Source: Sphingopyxis sp. LK2115 (GTDB taxonomy: Bacteria > Pseudomonadota > Alphaproteobacteria > Sphingomonadales > Sphingomonadaceae). From it: 47,500 nucleotides of DNA. Each line of letters begins with the position of its first letter. Within the stretch, counting starts at the first letter, position 1. Both the position numbers and the translations under genes were made by a program. Positions 25,805 through 34,171 of this stretch are shown here, piece after piece. The DNA lies in the NCBI RefSeq assembly GCF_014595975.1, contig NZ_JABWGQ010000002.1, positions 1 through 47,500 of the forward strand, read 5' to 3'. The notes beneath the pieces are model-generated. The model made no database searches, was not told the origin of the DNA, and saw nothing but the letters and a program-made list of their open reading frames with translations.

Positions 25805-26377
25805 TCAGCTGAAATTCACCATCGCATAAAGCATCGGGATCGACAGCAGGGTGTTGGTCCGCGAAAAGATCATTGCGGTCTTTGCCGCCTTGGCCTTGGT
25901 TGCGTCATCGGCCTCGACAATGCCCAGCGCCTTCTTCTGGTTCGGCCAGATCACGAACCAGACGTTGAACGCCATGATCAGGCCCAGCCACATGCCGACG
26001 CCGATCAGCTTGTAGGGGTCCTGGAGCGCCAGTGCAGGCGCCAGATATTGGGCGTGGCCGGCAATGCCGATGCCCAGCAGAACGGTAAGCAGCGCCGCCC
26101 AGCGGAACCAGAACAGCGCGGCGGGCGCGATGTGCTTGCCGACCGCGGGCTTCAGCTCGACGGGAATCTTGGGCATCGTCGGTATCTGGACGAAGTTGAA
26201 ATAATAGAGCAGCCCGATCCACAACACCCCGAAGAAGGTGTGCAGCCAGCGCATGATGGCATTGCCCGCGGCGACGCCATCCTCGAAATTCTGGCCGTTG
26301 AGGCCGAACATCACGACGATTGCAAGCAGCAGCCCCGCGCCCAGGACGGCGTGCAGATTACCGAAAAACTTGTCCAT
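25805..26377 (-). CDS. PuuD/urate-oxidase N-terminal-like membrane protein
   Basis: A 190-residue protein with about four to five membrane segments, including LHAVLGAGLLLAIVVMFGL, LHTFFGVLWIGLLYYFNFVQ and KLIGVGMWLGLIMAFNVWFVIWP. The HTFFGVLWIGLLYYFNF and NVWFVIWPNQKK blocks match the membrane domain of PuuD-type urate hydroxylases (Urate_ox_N, formerly DUF989). Full PuuD adds a C-terminal cytochrome c domain, absent here, and no purine-catabolism gene is nearby. Urate oxidation is therefore not supported; a haem- or quinone-linked role is possible. Conserved histidines remain in LHTFFG and GHAQY. Confidence 0.75.
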   Translation of the reverse strand: MDKFFGNLHAVLGAGLLLAIVVMFGLNGQNFEDGVAAGNAIMRWLHTFFGVLWIGLLYYFNFVQIPTMPKIPVELKPAVGKHIAPAALFWFRWAALLTVLLGIGIAGHAQYLAPALALQDPYKLIGVGMWLGLIMAFNVWFVIWPNQKKALGIVEADDATKAKAAKTAMIFSRTNTLLSIPMLYAMVNFS

Positions 26378-26456
26378 GGCATTTCCCCCATTATATCGCG
26401 GCGCCGCGTGCGACCCGGTGCCGGTGTCGCAGCTATGCCAGCGACGGGGGGCGGCA

Positions 26457-27128
26457 TCAACTTTTGTCGGCGGCAGCCTCTTCGGGCATGGCGAGGCCGT
26501 TCTTCAGCATGACGGGCACCTGGCTCAGCGTGAAGAGGAAGGAAAGGGCGGTGACGCCCCATACCTTGATCGTCAGCCACAGGTCGAAGCTCATCTGTTT
26601 CGCCTGGATCAGTTCGTACATCACATGATTGGCGATGCCGAGCGCGGCGAAAAAGAGGCCCCAGTTGCGTGACAGGAGCAGCCAGCCCTTTTCGGTCAGC
26701 CCTTCCAGCGCCGACTGGAGCAGATATTTGAGCATGGGTTTCCCGAACCACCAGCCCCCGATCAGCATCGCGGCAAAGGCGCCATAGATGATCGTCGGCT
26801 TCATCACGATGAAGCGTTCGTCGTGGAACCAGATGGTCAGCGCGCCGAAACCGAGCACGAGGATGCTCGACATCCACAGCATCGGCGAAATCCTGCCGAG
26901 CTTCCATTTCGACGCAGCCATCGCGATGACGATCGCGACCATGAAGGCCGCCGTCCCCTTGATCGCCGCGGCTGTCGCCGCAAAGGCGCCATCGCCGTTC
27001 GACGACAATTTATAGGTCAGGAAAAAGACAAGCAGCGGCCCGAAATCGATCGCGAAATTGAGCCAGCCATGCTTGGCGGGCGGCGGCGCCGGAACCGGTT
27101 CGGGGCCGCTGGGAAGCACGTCGCTCAT
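26457..27128 (-). CDS. ispZ: Septation protein A / inner-membrane protein YciB family
   Basis: A 223-residue polytopic inner-membrane protein with about six hydrophobic segments. Family features are WLNFAIDFGPLLVFFLTY near the N-terminus, KPTIIYGAFAAMLIGGWWFGKPMLKYLL, and the C-terminal NHVMYELIQAKQMSFDLWLTIKVWG. YciB/IspZ homologues affect cell-envelope integrity and division in enterobacteria; the molecular role is unclear. I start at the ATG at 27128 because it overlaps the ftsY stop in an ATGA. The longer frame reading from 28265 is an arginine-rich shadow of ftsY. Confidence 0.9.
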   Translation of the reverse strand: MSDVLPSGPEPVPAPPPAKHGWLNFAIDFGPLLVFFLTYKLSSNGDGAFAATAAAIKGTAAFMVAIVIAMAASKWKLGRISPMLWMSSILVLGFGALTIWFHDERFIVMKPTIIYGAFAAMLIGGWWFGKPMLKYLLQSALEGLTEKGWLLLSRNWGLFFAALGIANHVMYELIQAKQMSFDLWLTIKVWGVTALSFLFTLSQVPVMLKNGLAMPEEAAADKS

Positions 27129-28051
27129 CTGATATTTCCTGCAATGATGCTGGCGATCTCGTCGGCGTCGAAGGGGCGCAGGTCCTCCATCGTCTCGCCG
27201 ATTCCGATCGCGTGGATGGGAAGGCCGTGGCGTTCGGCCGCGGCGACGAGCACGCCGCCGCGCGCGGTGCCGTCGAGCTTGGTCATGACCAGTCCGGTGA
27301 CCCCCACGACCTCGCGGAACACGTCGATCTGCGCCAGCGCATTCTGCCCCGTCGTCGCGTCGAGCACCAGCACGACGTCGTGGGGTGCCGCGGGGTTGAG
27401 GCGGCCGAGCACGCGCTTGATCTTGGCGAGTTCGTCCATCAGCTCGCGCTTGTTCTGAAGCCGGCCGGCGGTATCGACAATCAGCACGTCGATGCCGGTC
27501 GCGGTCGCCTGTTTGACCGCGTCGAACACGATCCCCGCGCTGTCGCCGCCTTCCGGCCCCGCCATGATCGGCACGCCGAGCCGTTCGGCCCAGACCTTCA
27601 GCTGGCCGATCGCGGCGGCGCGGAACGTGTCGCCCGCGACCAGCATCACGCCATAATCCTGTTCCTGGAACAGATGCGCAAGCTTGGCGATGGTCGTCGT
27701 CTTGCCCGACCCGTTGACGCCGATCACCAGGATCACCTGCGGGCGCGGAAAGGCGTCGATGTCGAGCGGCTCGGCGACCGGGCGCAGCACCGCGGCGATC
27801 TCGTCGGCGACGATCTTGCGCAATTCCTCGGTGCCGTCCGCGGCGACGTTGCGGCGCTCCGACAGGCGATCGCGGATGCGCGCCGCCATCGCGGGGCCAA
27901 GGTCGGCGGTGATCAGCGCTTCCTCGATCCGGTCGAGATCCGCCTCGTCGAGCCGCGCCTTGCCGGTCAGGCCCGCGAGATTCTCGCCGAGCCGTTCGGA
28001 GGTGCGGCGAAAGCCGCCGAGCAGCCTTTCGCTCCAGCTTTTGCCGGTCAT
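27125..28051 (-). CDS. ftsY: Signal recognition particle receptor FtsY
   Basis: FtsY is the membrane-associated GTPase that docks SRP-bound ribosomes at the Sec translocon. The 308-residue protein is the NG core with a short N-terminus (MTGKSWSERLLGGFRRTSERLGENL), lacking the long acidic A domain of E. coli. GTPase motifs are GVNGSGKTTTIAKLA, DTFRAAAIGQL, VDTAGRLQNKRELM, and TKLDGTARGG. The ATG at 28051 overlaps the mtaB stop by four bases and its own stop overlaps ispZ likewise. Its partner ffh is at 32089. Confidence 0.97.
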   Translation of the reverse strand: MTGKSWSERLLGGFRRTSERLGENLAGLTGKARLDEADLDRIEEALITADLGPAMAARIRDRLSERRNVAADGTEELRKIVADEIAAVLRPVAEPLDIDAFPRPQVILVIGVNGSGKTTTIAKLAHLFQEQDYGVMLVAGDTFRAAAIGQLKVWAERLGVPIMAGPEGGDSAGIVFDAVKQATATGIDVLIVDTAGRLQNKRELMDELAKIKRVLGRLNPAAPHDVVLVLDATTGQNALAQIDVFREVVGVTGLVMTKLDGTARGGVLVAAAERHGLPIHAIGIGETMEDLRPFDADEIASIIAGNIR

Positions 28052-29355
28052 GCGGCGATGTCCTTTGCTTGCGTGGGGGTGGCGACCAGGCGGTCGCCGT
28101 CGCGCGCCAGCAGGCGCACGTCGATGATGGTGCCGGGCATGGCGGGCGCGACCAGCGCCAGCGATGCGAAGTTTTCGGCGTGGCCCGTGATCCCGTCGCG
28201 CTCGACGAGCATTGCCGCGGTGCGATTGACCTGCGCGTCGAGCCAGCGTTCGCGGCGTCGGGCATTGGCCGCGCGCAGCGCCGCGGCGCGTTCGCGCGCG
28301 ACGGCGCGGCCGACCTGCGGCATCCGTGCGGCGGGCGTCCCGGCGCGAGGGCTGTATGGAAAAATATGGCCGAAGACGATGTCGCAATCGTCGATCAGCG
28401 CCAGTGAATTGGCGAACATCGCGTCGTCCTCGGTCGGAAAGCCCGCGATCAGGTCGGCGCCGATCGCGATTTCGGGGCGCGCGGCCTTCAGCCGTTCGAT
28501 GAGCCGCACGGCATCGGCGCGGCGATGGCGGCGCTTCATCCGCGTCAGCACCATGTCGTCGCCCGCCTGCAACGACAGGTGGATGTGCGGCATCACGCGC
28601 GGTTCCCCGCTCAGCAGCGCGAACAGCGCGTCGTCGATACGGTCCGGGTCGAGCGAGGAAAGGCGGAGGCGTTCGACCGGCAGCGCCAGCAGCGCCTCGA
28701 CCAGCGCGGCCAGACTGGTCCCGCTGTCGTCGCCATAGCTCGCCAGATCGACCCCGGTGAGCACGATCTCGCGCTGGCCGCGGTCCAGCGCGGTGCGGGC
28801 GGCCTCGACGACCGCTTCGGTGGTCGCCGACCGCGCGGTGCCGCGTGCGAGCACCGTCGCGCAGAAGGTGCAGCTGTGCGAACAGCCGGTCTGGACGCCG
28901 AGAAAGGCGCGAGCGTGGTCTGGCCCCGATAGGGCGGGGGTGTAGGAAAGACGGCCCTTCGACAAGCTCAGGGCGAAATGTGCCGCAGATAGCTCGTCCC
29001 CCCGATCCGCTCGTGCTGAGCTTGTCGACGCACCGTTCCTGTCATTGTAGCTCTCGGCCAGCCCCTTGGCATCGTTGTGCACCACGCGCGCGCCCATTTC
29101 GCGAAAGCGCCCGGCCTCAAGCTCTGCCGCGCAGCCCGTAACGACGACCTCGGCGCCCGGCCGTTCGCGCAAGGTCCGCCGCACCGCCTGCCGCACCTGG
29201 CGCACCGCTTCGTCGGTCACGGCGCAGCTGTTGAAGACGATCGTGCCCGGTTTGCCCGCCGCCTCGACGGCCGTGCGAATCGCCTCGCCTTCTGCGATGT
29301 TCAGCCGGCAGCCGAAATTGACGACCTGAACGCGGTCGGCGAGTTTTGCCGTCAT
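28048..29355 (-). CDS. mtaB: tRNA ct6A/t6A(37) methylthiotransferase MtaB with an internal repeat-encoded insert
   Basis: MtaB adds a methylthio group to t6A37 of tRNAs decoding ANN codons, using two iron-sulfur clusters and radical SAM chemistry. The 435-residue product has the N-terminal cluster cysteines in NFGCRLN, FNSCAVTD and VVTGCAAE, the radical-SAM motif C-x3-C-x2-C in GCSHSCTFC (residues 158-165), and a C-terminal TRAM domain. The ATG at 29355 overlaps the dapF stop by four bases; the longer frame to 29568 is a shadow. Residues about 105-138, between the N-terminal and SAM domains, are encoded by a full palindromic repeat in frame and contain STSSAR and ALSLSKGR. The junction is a linker, so the enzyme may remain functional. 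Confidence 0.93.
   Translation of the reverse strand: MTAKLADRVQVVNFGCRLNIAEGEAIRTAVEAAGKPGTIVFNSCAVTDEAVRQVRQAVRRTLRERPGAEVVVTGCAAELEAGRFREMGARVVHNDAKGLAESYNDRNGASTSSARADRGDELSAAHFALSLSKGRLSYTPALSGPDHARAFLGVQTGCSHSCTFCATVLARGTARSATTEAVVEAARTALDRGQREIVLTGVDLASYGDDSGTSLAALVEALLALPVERLRLSSLDPDRIDDALFALLSGEPRVMPHIHLSLQAGDDMVLTRMKRRHRRADAVRLIERLKAARPEIAIGADLIAGFPTEDDAMFANSLALIDDCDIVFGHIFPYSPRAGTPAARMPQVGRAVARERAAALRAANARRRERWLDAQVNRTAAMLVERDGITGHAENFASLALVAPAMPGTIIDVRLLARDGDRLVATPTQAKDIAA
28944..29040. repeat. Sphingomonad palindromic repeat inserted in frame within mtaB
   Basis: TCGACAAGCTCAG (28959-28971) and its exact reverse complement CTGAGCTTGTCGA (29016-29028) are the arms. Flanking AGGAA and TTCCT at the outer ends extend the symmetry. 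The core is the same as in the element at 8559-8640, but here the GGAA-like ends face outward. The element holds no stop codon in the mtaB frame. Confidence 0.85.
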
Positions 29356-30158
29356 CCGAACCGCGCCCAATCGGTCTCGCCGTCGAACACCCGCGTCGCC
29401 GCGCCGCTCATCACGATCGGTTCGCCCGGCGCCCAGCGGATGACGAGGTCGCCGCCCGGCAGCGCAACGGTCACCGGCGACTGGACGAGGCCCGCCCGAA
29501 CCGCCGCGACGGCGGTAGCGCAGGCACCGGTGCCGCACGCCTGCGTCAAACCCACGCCGCGTTCCCATACGCGCAATTGCAGCTGGTTCTCGCCGTCGAG
29601 GCTCGCGACATTGACGTTGACGCGCTCGGGAAACAGGGGATCGGTCTCGATCCGCGGGCCGAGTTCGTCAAGGCGTATCGCATCGGCCTCGGGCACGAAG
29701 AAGACGATGTGTGGATTGCCGACATTGACCGCGGCGCCATGCTCCAGCTCGTCCCACGCGACGGGCATGTCGCGCGTGTCCATCGGCATCGCAAGCGGGA
29801 TATGCTCCCAGTCGAACACCGGCTCGCCCAGCGTGACTTCGGCGCCGCCGTCGGCCGGCGTGACGCGCAGCATCCCGCCCAGTGTCTCGATCACCGCGGG
29901 CTTGCCGAGCAGCGTCGCCACGCAGCGCGTGGCATTGCCGCACGCCTCGACCTCGCCGCCGTCGGCGTTGAAGATGCGCATCTTTACATCCGCACTGTTC
30001 GACGGTTCGAGCAGGATGAGCTGGTCGCAGCCGATGCCATGGCGCCGGTCGGCGATCGCATGCGCGCGCGCCGCCGTCATTTCGACGGCAGCCTCGCGCG
30101 CGTCGATCACGACAAAATCGTTGCCGAGGCCGTGCATCTTGGTGAAGCGATCCGCCAT
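29352..30158 (-). CDS. dapF: Diaminopimelate epimerase
   Basis: DapF interconverts LL- and meso-diaminopimelate for lysine and peptidoglycan synthesis. The 268-residue enzyme begins RFTKMHGLGNDFVVIDAR. Its two catalytic cysteines are in EACGNATRC and TQACGTGACATAV. LRVWERGVG precedes the second. It heads the chained cluster dapF-mtaB-ftsY-ispZ, each junction being an ATGA overlap. The GGDEF/EAL gene ends 51 bases upstream on the same strand, so co-transcription with it is possible. Confidence 0.97.
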   Translation of the reverse strand: MADRFTKMHGLGNDFVVIDAREAAVEMTAARAHAIADRRHGIGCDQLILLEPSNSADVKMRIFNADGGEVEACGNATRCVATLLGKPAVIETLGGMLRVTPADGGAEVTLGEPVFDWEHIPLAMPMDTRDMPVAWDELEHGAAVNVGNPHIVFFVPEADAIRLDELGPRIETDPLFPERVNVNVASLDGENQLQLRVWERGVGLTQACGTGACATAVAAVRAGLVQSPVTVALPGGDLVIRWAPGEPIVMSGAATRVFDGETDWARFG

Positions 30159-30209
30159 AGACCGCGCATGTAAGGGCGCGGGCGGGCGAAGTCTAGCGAG
30201 GCGCAGGCA

Positions 30210-31841
30210 TTACGCCGTTTTGCGCAGCGGCTCTGTCTCGTCGGTGACAGGTCGGGCCGACGGCACGCCGACACCGCGCAGCAGGCCGCGGTCGGCGAGC
30301 AGGCGGTCGGTGTCGGCGGCGGAAGCGGCGCGGCCGAAATACCAGCCCTGGCCCTTGGCGCAGCCGAGCCGCGTCAGTTCGATTGCGGTCGCCTCGTCCT
30401 CGACACCCTCGGCGGTGATCGGCATCGCCAGGCTTTCGCCCAGCCGCACGATCGCAAGCACGATCGCCTGCGCATCGGGGCTGCCGCGCATCGCGGCGAC
30501 GAAGCTGCGGTCGATCTTGATCCGGTCAAAGGGCAGCGCGCGCAGGTGCGACAGCGAACTGTAGCCGGTGCCGAAATCGTCGAGGGAGAGCGATACGCCC
30601 TGATTCTTGAGGCTGGTGACGATCGACCGCACAAGCGGCAGATTTTCGAACAGCGAGCTTTCGGTGATCTCGACCTCAAGCTGTGCCGCGGGAAAGCCCG
30701 TTTCGACGAGCAGCTTGGTGAGCTTCTGGCTGAACCAGGGGTCTTTCAGCTGTTGTGGCGCGATATTGACCGCAAGGATGATCGACGGATCCCAGCGCTT
30801 GGCGATCTCCATCGCGTCGCGGATCACGCTGAGCGACAATTCGCCGATCAGCCCGCTTTCCTCGGCGACCGGGATGAAGCGTTCGGGCGGGATCAACCCA
30901 TATTCGGGCGATTCCCATCGCATCAGCATTTCAAAGCCGACGAGGCGGCCCGACGCGATGTCGACCTGGGGTTCGAAATGTGGCACGAACTCGCCGCGCG
31001 GCATGCCCTCGCGAATGCCCGTTTCGATCTGGTTGCGCACCTGCACCGCCATTTCCATGCCCTGTTCGAACCAGACATGGCGGTTCCGCCCTTCGTCCTT
31101 GCCGTGATACATGGCGATATCGGCCTGGCGGACCATGGTTTCCATCGACACGCTGGCGTCGCTCGCAAGCGCAATGCCGAGCGACGCGCCGATGCGAATC
31201 TGTTGCGCGCCGTGCATGATCTTGTTGTCGAGCGCGGCGACCAGTTCGGCCGCCAGCGCATCGATGTCGCTGCGCGCCGCGGGGTCGAATGCGATCATCG
31301 CGACGAACTCGTCGCCGCCGAGCCGCGCCTTGGTGGCGCTGGGCGGCAGCACGGCGGCGATGCGTTCGGCCGCGACTTGCAGCACGCGGTCCCCCGCGGC
31401 GTGGCCGTGAACATCGTTGACGGTCTTGAAATGATCGAGATCGAGCAGGAACAGCGCGACATCGCGTTTTTCGGCAGCGGCTTCGGCGATCATCCGTTGG
31501 CCCGATGCGAGCAGCGCGCGGCGGTTGAGAAAGCCGGTCAGCGGATCGGTGTCGGCCAGATAGCGCGCGCGCTGCTCGGCCTCCGTGCGCTCGCGGATTT
31601 CGCGGTTCAGATCATTGTAGCGACGCCAGCCGAAGAGGATCAGCGCGACATTGAGCACCAGCGCGGTGGCCAGCACGCGATCGGGTCCGCCACCGATGCC
31701 GATCAGCGCTCGCACAACGGCCTGCATCACGTTGCCGCCCGTGCCGATGAACAACAGGATCGCGGCCACAACAATGCCACCGGTGATGATATCGCGTTTG
31801 GCGCCTTCGCTGCGGTCGAGTGACTTTGGCGTCGAATACAT
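30210..31841 (-). CDS. GGDEF-EAL cyclic-di-GMP signalling protein, membrane-bound
   Basis: A 543-residue protein with two N-terminal membrane segments (about residues 20-37 and 57-72), a short coiled linker, a GGDEF domain and an EAL domain. The cyclase motif RLGGDEF is intact. The upstream inhibitory site, normally R-x-x-D, reads PPSA, so product inhibition is probably lost. The EAL motif is GFEMLMRW (E-M-L). Other phosphodiesterase residues are present: Asn in VNIAPQQL, EITES, DDFGTGYSSL, IKIDRSFV, AEGVED and the Gln in GQGWYFGR. It may be bifunctional or mainly a phosphodiesterase; this cannot be settled here. It has no sensory domain beyond the helices. It is divergent from ffh across 247 bases. 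Confidence 0.94.
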   Translation of the reverse strand: MYSTPKSLDRSEGAKRDIITGGIVVAAILLFIGTGGNVMQAVVRALIGIGGGPDRVLATALVLNVALILFGWRRYNDLNREIRERTEAEQRARYLADTDPLTGFLNRRALLASGQRMIAEAAAEKRDVALFLLDLDHFKTVNDVHGHAAGDRVLQVAAERIAAVLPPSATKARLGGDEFVAMIAFDPAARSDIDALAAELVAALDNKIMHGAQQIRIGASLGIALASDASVSMETMVRQADIAMYHGKDEGRNRHVWFEQGMEMAVQVRNQIETGIREGMPRGEFVPHFEPQVDIASGRLVGFEMLMRWESPEYGLIPPERFIPVAEESGLIGELSLSVIRDAMEIAKRWDPSIILAVNIAPQQLKDPWFSQKLTKLLVETGFPAAQLEVEITESSLFENLPLVRSIVTSLKNQGVSLSLDDFGTGYSSLSHLRALPFDRIKIDRSFVAAMRGSPDAQAIVLAIVRLGESLAMPITAEGVEDEATAIELTRLGCAKGQGWYFGRAASAADTDRLLADRGLLRGVGVPSARPVTDETEPLRKTA

Positions 31842-32088
31842 ATGAACTTGTCCTACCCTCGATCCGGCTTATGCGGGTGAAGCGATGAAATTTGGGTTAA
31901 GTGCGGCTCTATCCCTTGGCCTTGCCTTTGCGCGCTGCTTGCTGTAGGGCCGCGACGTCCGGGCGCATCTTGCGCCGGGACATATCGACATCCGCGACGG
32001 AAATCTGTCCACGGATAGCCGCTGGTTGGCGAGGTTTCGCTCACCGGCGTGTTTTGCGTTGCGGTCGTCAGAAGGGTTGAAAAGGCGC

Positions 32089-33555
32089 ATGTTCGACAGT
32101 CTGAGCAATCGGCTTGGCGATGTTTTCGGAAAGCTCCGCGGTCGCGGCGCGCTGACCGAAGCCGACGTGCGCGCGGCGATGCGCGAAGTGCGAATCGCCC
32201 TGCTCGAAGCCGACGTCGCGCTGCCCGTCGTGCGCAGCTTCGTCGACCAGGTCACGGAACTCGCGATCGGCCAGAACGTCCTGCGCTCGGTCACGCCGGG
32301 GCAACAGGTGGTCAAGATCGTCAGCGACGCGCTGACCGAAATGCTTGGCTCGGAAACCGCCGAGCTGGACCTTGCGGTCGCCCCGCCCGCGGTCATCATG
32401 ATGGTCGGCCTCCAGGGGTCGGGCAAGACCACCACGACCGCCAAGATCGCCAAGCGGCTGAAGGAAAAAGAACGCAAGAAGGTGCTGATGGCGTCGCTCG
32501 ACGTCAACCGCCCGGCCGCGCAGGAACAGCTCGCCGTCCTCGGCCGCCAGATCGACGTGGCGACGCTGCCGATCGTCGCGGGCCAGCAGCCGGTCGAGAT
32601 CGCGCAGCGCGCCATGCAGGCTGCAAAGCTTCAGGGTTTCGACGTGCTGATGCTCGACACTGCGGGCCGCCTCCACGTCGACCAGCAACTGATGGATGAA
32701 ATGCAGGCGGTGTCGCGCACGGCGGACCCCGTCGAAACCTTGCTTGTCGTTGACAGCCTGACGGGCCAGGACGCGGTGCAGGTTGCGCAGCGCTTCAGCG
32801 ATCAGGTGCCGCTGACCGGGGTGGTGCTCACCCGCATGGACGGCGATGCGCGCGGCGGCGCCGCGCTGTCGATGCGCGCAGTCACCGGCAAACCGATCAA
32901 GTTCGCGGGCACGGGTGAGAAACTCGACGGGCTCGAAATGTTTCAGCCGGCACGTATCGCGGGCCGCATCCTCGGCATGGGCGACGTCGTCAGCCTCGTC
33001 GAACGCGCCGCCGAAACCATCCAGGCCGAAGAGGCCGAGGCGATGGCCGCCAAAATGGCCAAGGGCCAGTTCGACCTCAACGACCTGCGCACCCAATTGA
33101 ACCAGATGCGCCGCATGGGCGGCCTTGGCGCGCTCGCAGGGATGATTCCGGGGATCAAGAAGGCGCAGGCGGCGATGGCCACGGGCGGCGCCGACGACAA
33201 GATGCTCGTCCACTTCGACGCGATCATGGGGTCGATGACGCCGAAGGAGCGCGCGAAGCCCGAAATCATCAACGCCAAGCGCAAGATTCGCATCGCCAAC
33301 GGGTCGGGGACGACGGTGCAACAGGTCAACAAGGTGCTCAAGATGCACCAGGAAATGTCGACCGCGATGAAGAAGATCCGCAAGATGGGCGGACTCAAGG
33401 GCCTCGGCGCACTGTTCGGGCGCGGCGGCGGCATTCCGGGAATGCCCGGGCTTGGCGGCGGCGCAATGGGCGGTGGCGGCCTTGGCGGGCTGCCCGGTCT
33501 CGGCGGCGGGGCGGTCCCGCCCGATCTCGCCAAGCTGATGAACAAGAAGAAATAA
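32089..33555 (+). CDS. ffh: Signal recognition particle protein Ffh
   Basis: Ffh binds 4.5S RNA and signal sequences and targets nascent membrane proteins to FtsY. The 488-residue protein begins MFDSLSNRLGDVFGKLRG. GTPase motifs are GLQGSGKTTTTAKIA, DVNRPAAQEQL and DTAGRLHVD. The methionine-rich M domain contains RKIRIANGSGTTVQQVNKVLKMH and ends in a Gly/Met/Pro-rich tail (about residues 445-480). I start at the ATG at 32089; the frame to 32026 adds a non-conserved leader. The 247-base region upstream contains a hairpin (31957-31981) but nothing I can call a 4.5S RNA gene. It heads the rpsP-rimM run. Confidence 0.97.
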   Translation: MFDSLSNRLGDVFGKLRGRGALTEADVRAAMREVRIALLEADVALPVVRSFVDQVTELAIGQNVLRSVTPGQQVVKIVSDALTEMLGSETAELDLAVAPPAVIMMVGLQGSGKTTTTAKIAKRLKEKERKKVLMASLDVNRPAAQEQLAVLGRQIDVATLPIVAGQQPVEIAQRAMQAAKLQGFDVLMLDTAGRLHVDQQLMDEMQAVSRTADPVETLLVVDSLTGQDAVQVAQRFSDQVPLTGVVLTRMDGDARGGAALSMRAVTGKPIKFAGTGEKLDGLEMFQPARIAGRILGMGDVVSLVERAAETIQAEEAEAMAAKMAKGQFDLNDLRTQLNQMRRMGGLGALAGMIPGIKKAQAAMATGGADDKMLVHFDAIMGSMTPKERAKPEIINAKRKIRIANGSGTTVQQVNKVLKMHQEMSTAMKKIRKMGGLKGLGALFGRGGGIPGMPGLGGGAMGGGGLGGLPGLGGGAVPPDLAKLMNKKK

Positions 33556-33592
33556 TCCAGACAATCCTGTTTAGACTTAGAAGGAATTATTC

Positions 33593-34165
33593 ATGGCTAC
33601 TTCCATTCGCCTCGCACGCGGCGGTTCGAAAAAACGTCCCTATTACAAGATCGTCGTCGCCGATTCGCGCAGCCCGCGCGATGGCCGCTTCATCGAGCGC
33701 ATCGGCAGCTACAACCCGCTGCTCGCCAAGGACAATCCGGAGCGCGTGAAGCTCGACACCGAACGGGCGAAGCACTGGATTTCGGTGGGTGCGCAGCCGA
33801 CCGATCGCGTTGCCCGCTTCCTCGACGCCGCGGGCGTCAAGGAACGCGCCGCGCGCAACAACCCCAAAAAGGCCGAGCCCGGCGAGAAGGCCAAGGAACG
33901 CGCCGAAGAAAAGGCCGCGAAGCAGGCCGAGGCGGCCGAAGCCGCCGCCGCTGCTGCCGCCGCTGCCGAAGAAGCGACTCCTGAAGCCGCTGAATCGGAC
34001 GCAACCGGGTCGGTGAAGAGCGAGGCGACCGCCGAGGCGGTTGCCGAAGCCGTCGCCGGGGAAGTGCCGGCCGACGCGACCGCCGAAGACGCGGCGGCGA
34101 TTGCCGAGGAAGTCGCCGAGGGCGGCCCGGTCGCTCCCGAAGCCGAAGAAAAGGCCGAAGGCTAA
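33593..34165 (+). CDS. rpsP: 30S ribosomal protein S16 (bS16) with long Ala/Glu-rich C-terminal extension
   Basis: bS16 is an early 30S assembly protein. Residues 1 to about 85 are canonical: [52 protein letters not shown]. Total length is 190 residues, against about 80-120 in most bacteria and about 150-170 in many alphaproteobacteria. The extra 100 residues are Ala/Glu/Lys-rich, first helix-forming ([19 protein letters not shown]) and then acidic. The start has AAGGAA eight bases upstream. It follows ffh by 37 bases and precedes rimM by 6, so the three are probably one transcript. Confidence 0.96.
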   Translation: MATSIRLARGGSKKRPYYKIVVADSRSPRDGRFIERIGSYNPLLAKDNPERVKLDTERAKHWISVGAQPTDRVARFLDAAGVKERAARNNPKKAEPGEKAKERAEEKAAKQAEAAEAAAAAAAAAEEATPEAAESDATGSVKSEATAEAVAEAVAGEVPADATAEDAAAIAEEVAEGGPVAPEAEEKAEG

Positions 34166-34171
34166 ACCCCT

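Noticed and set aside
31842..32088. Possible 4.5S RNA gene near ffh
   Set aside because: The region has one imperfect hairpin (31957-31981) but not the conserved apical loop sequence of SRP RNA.
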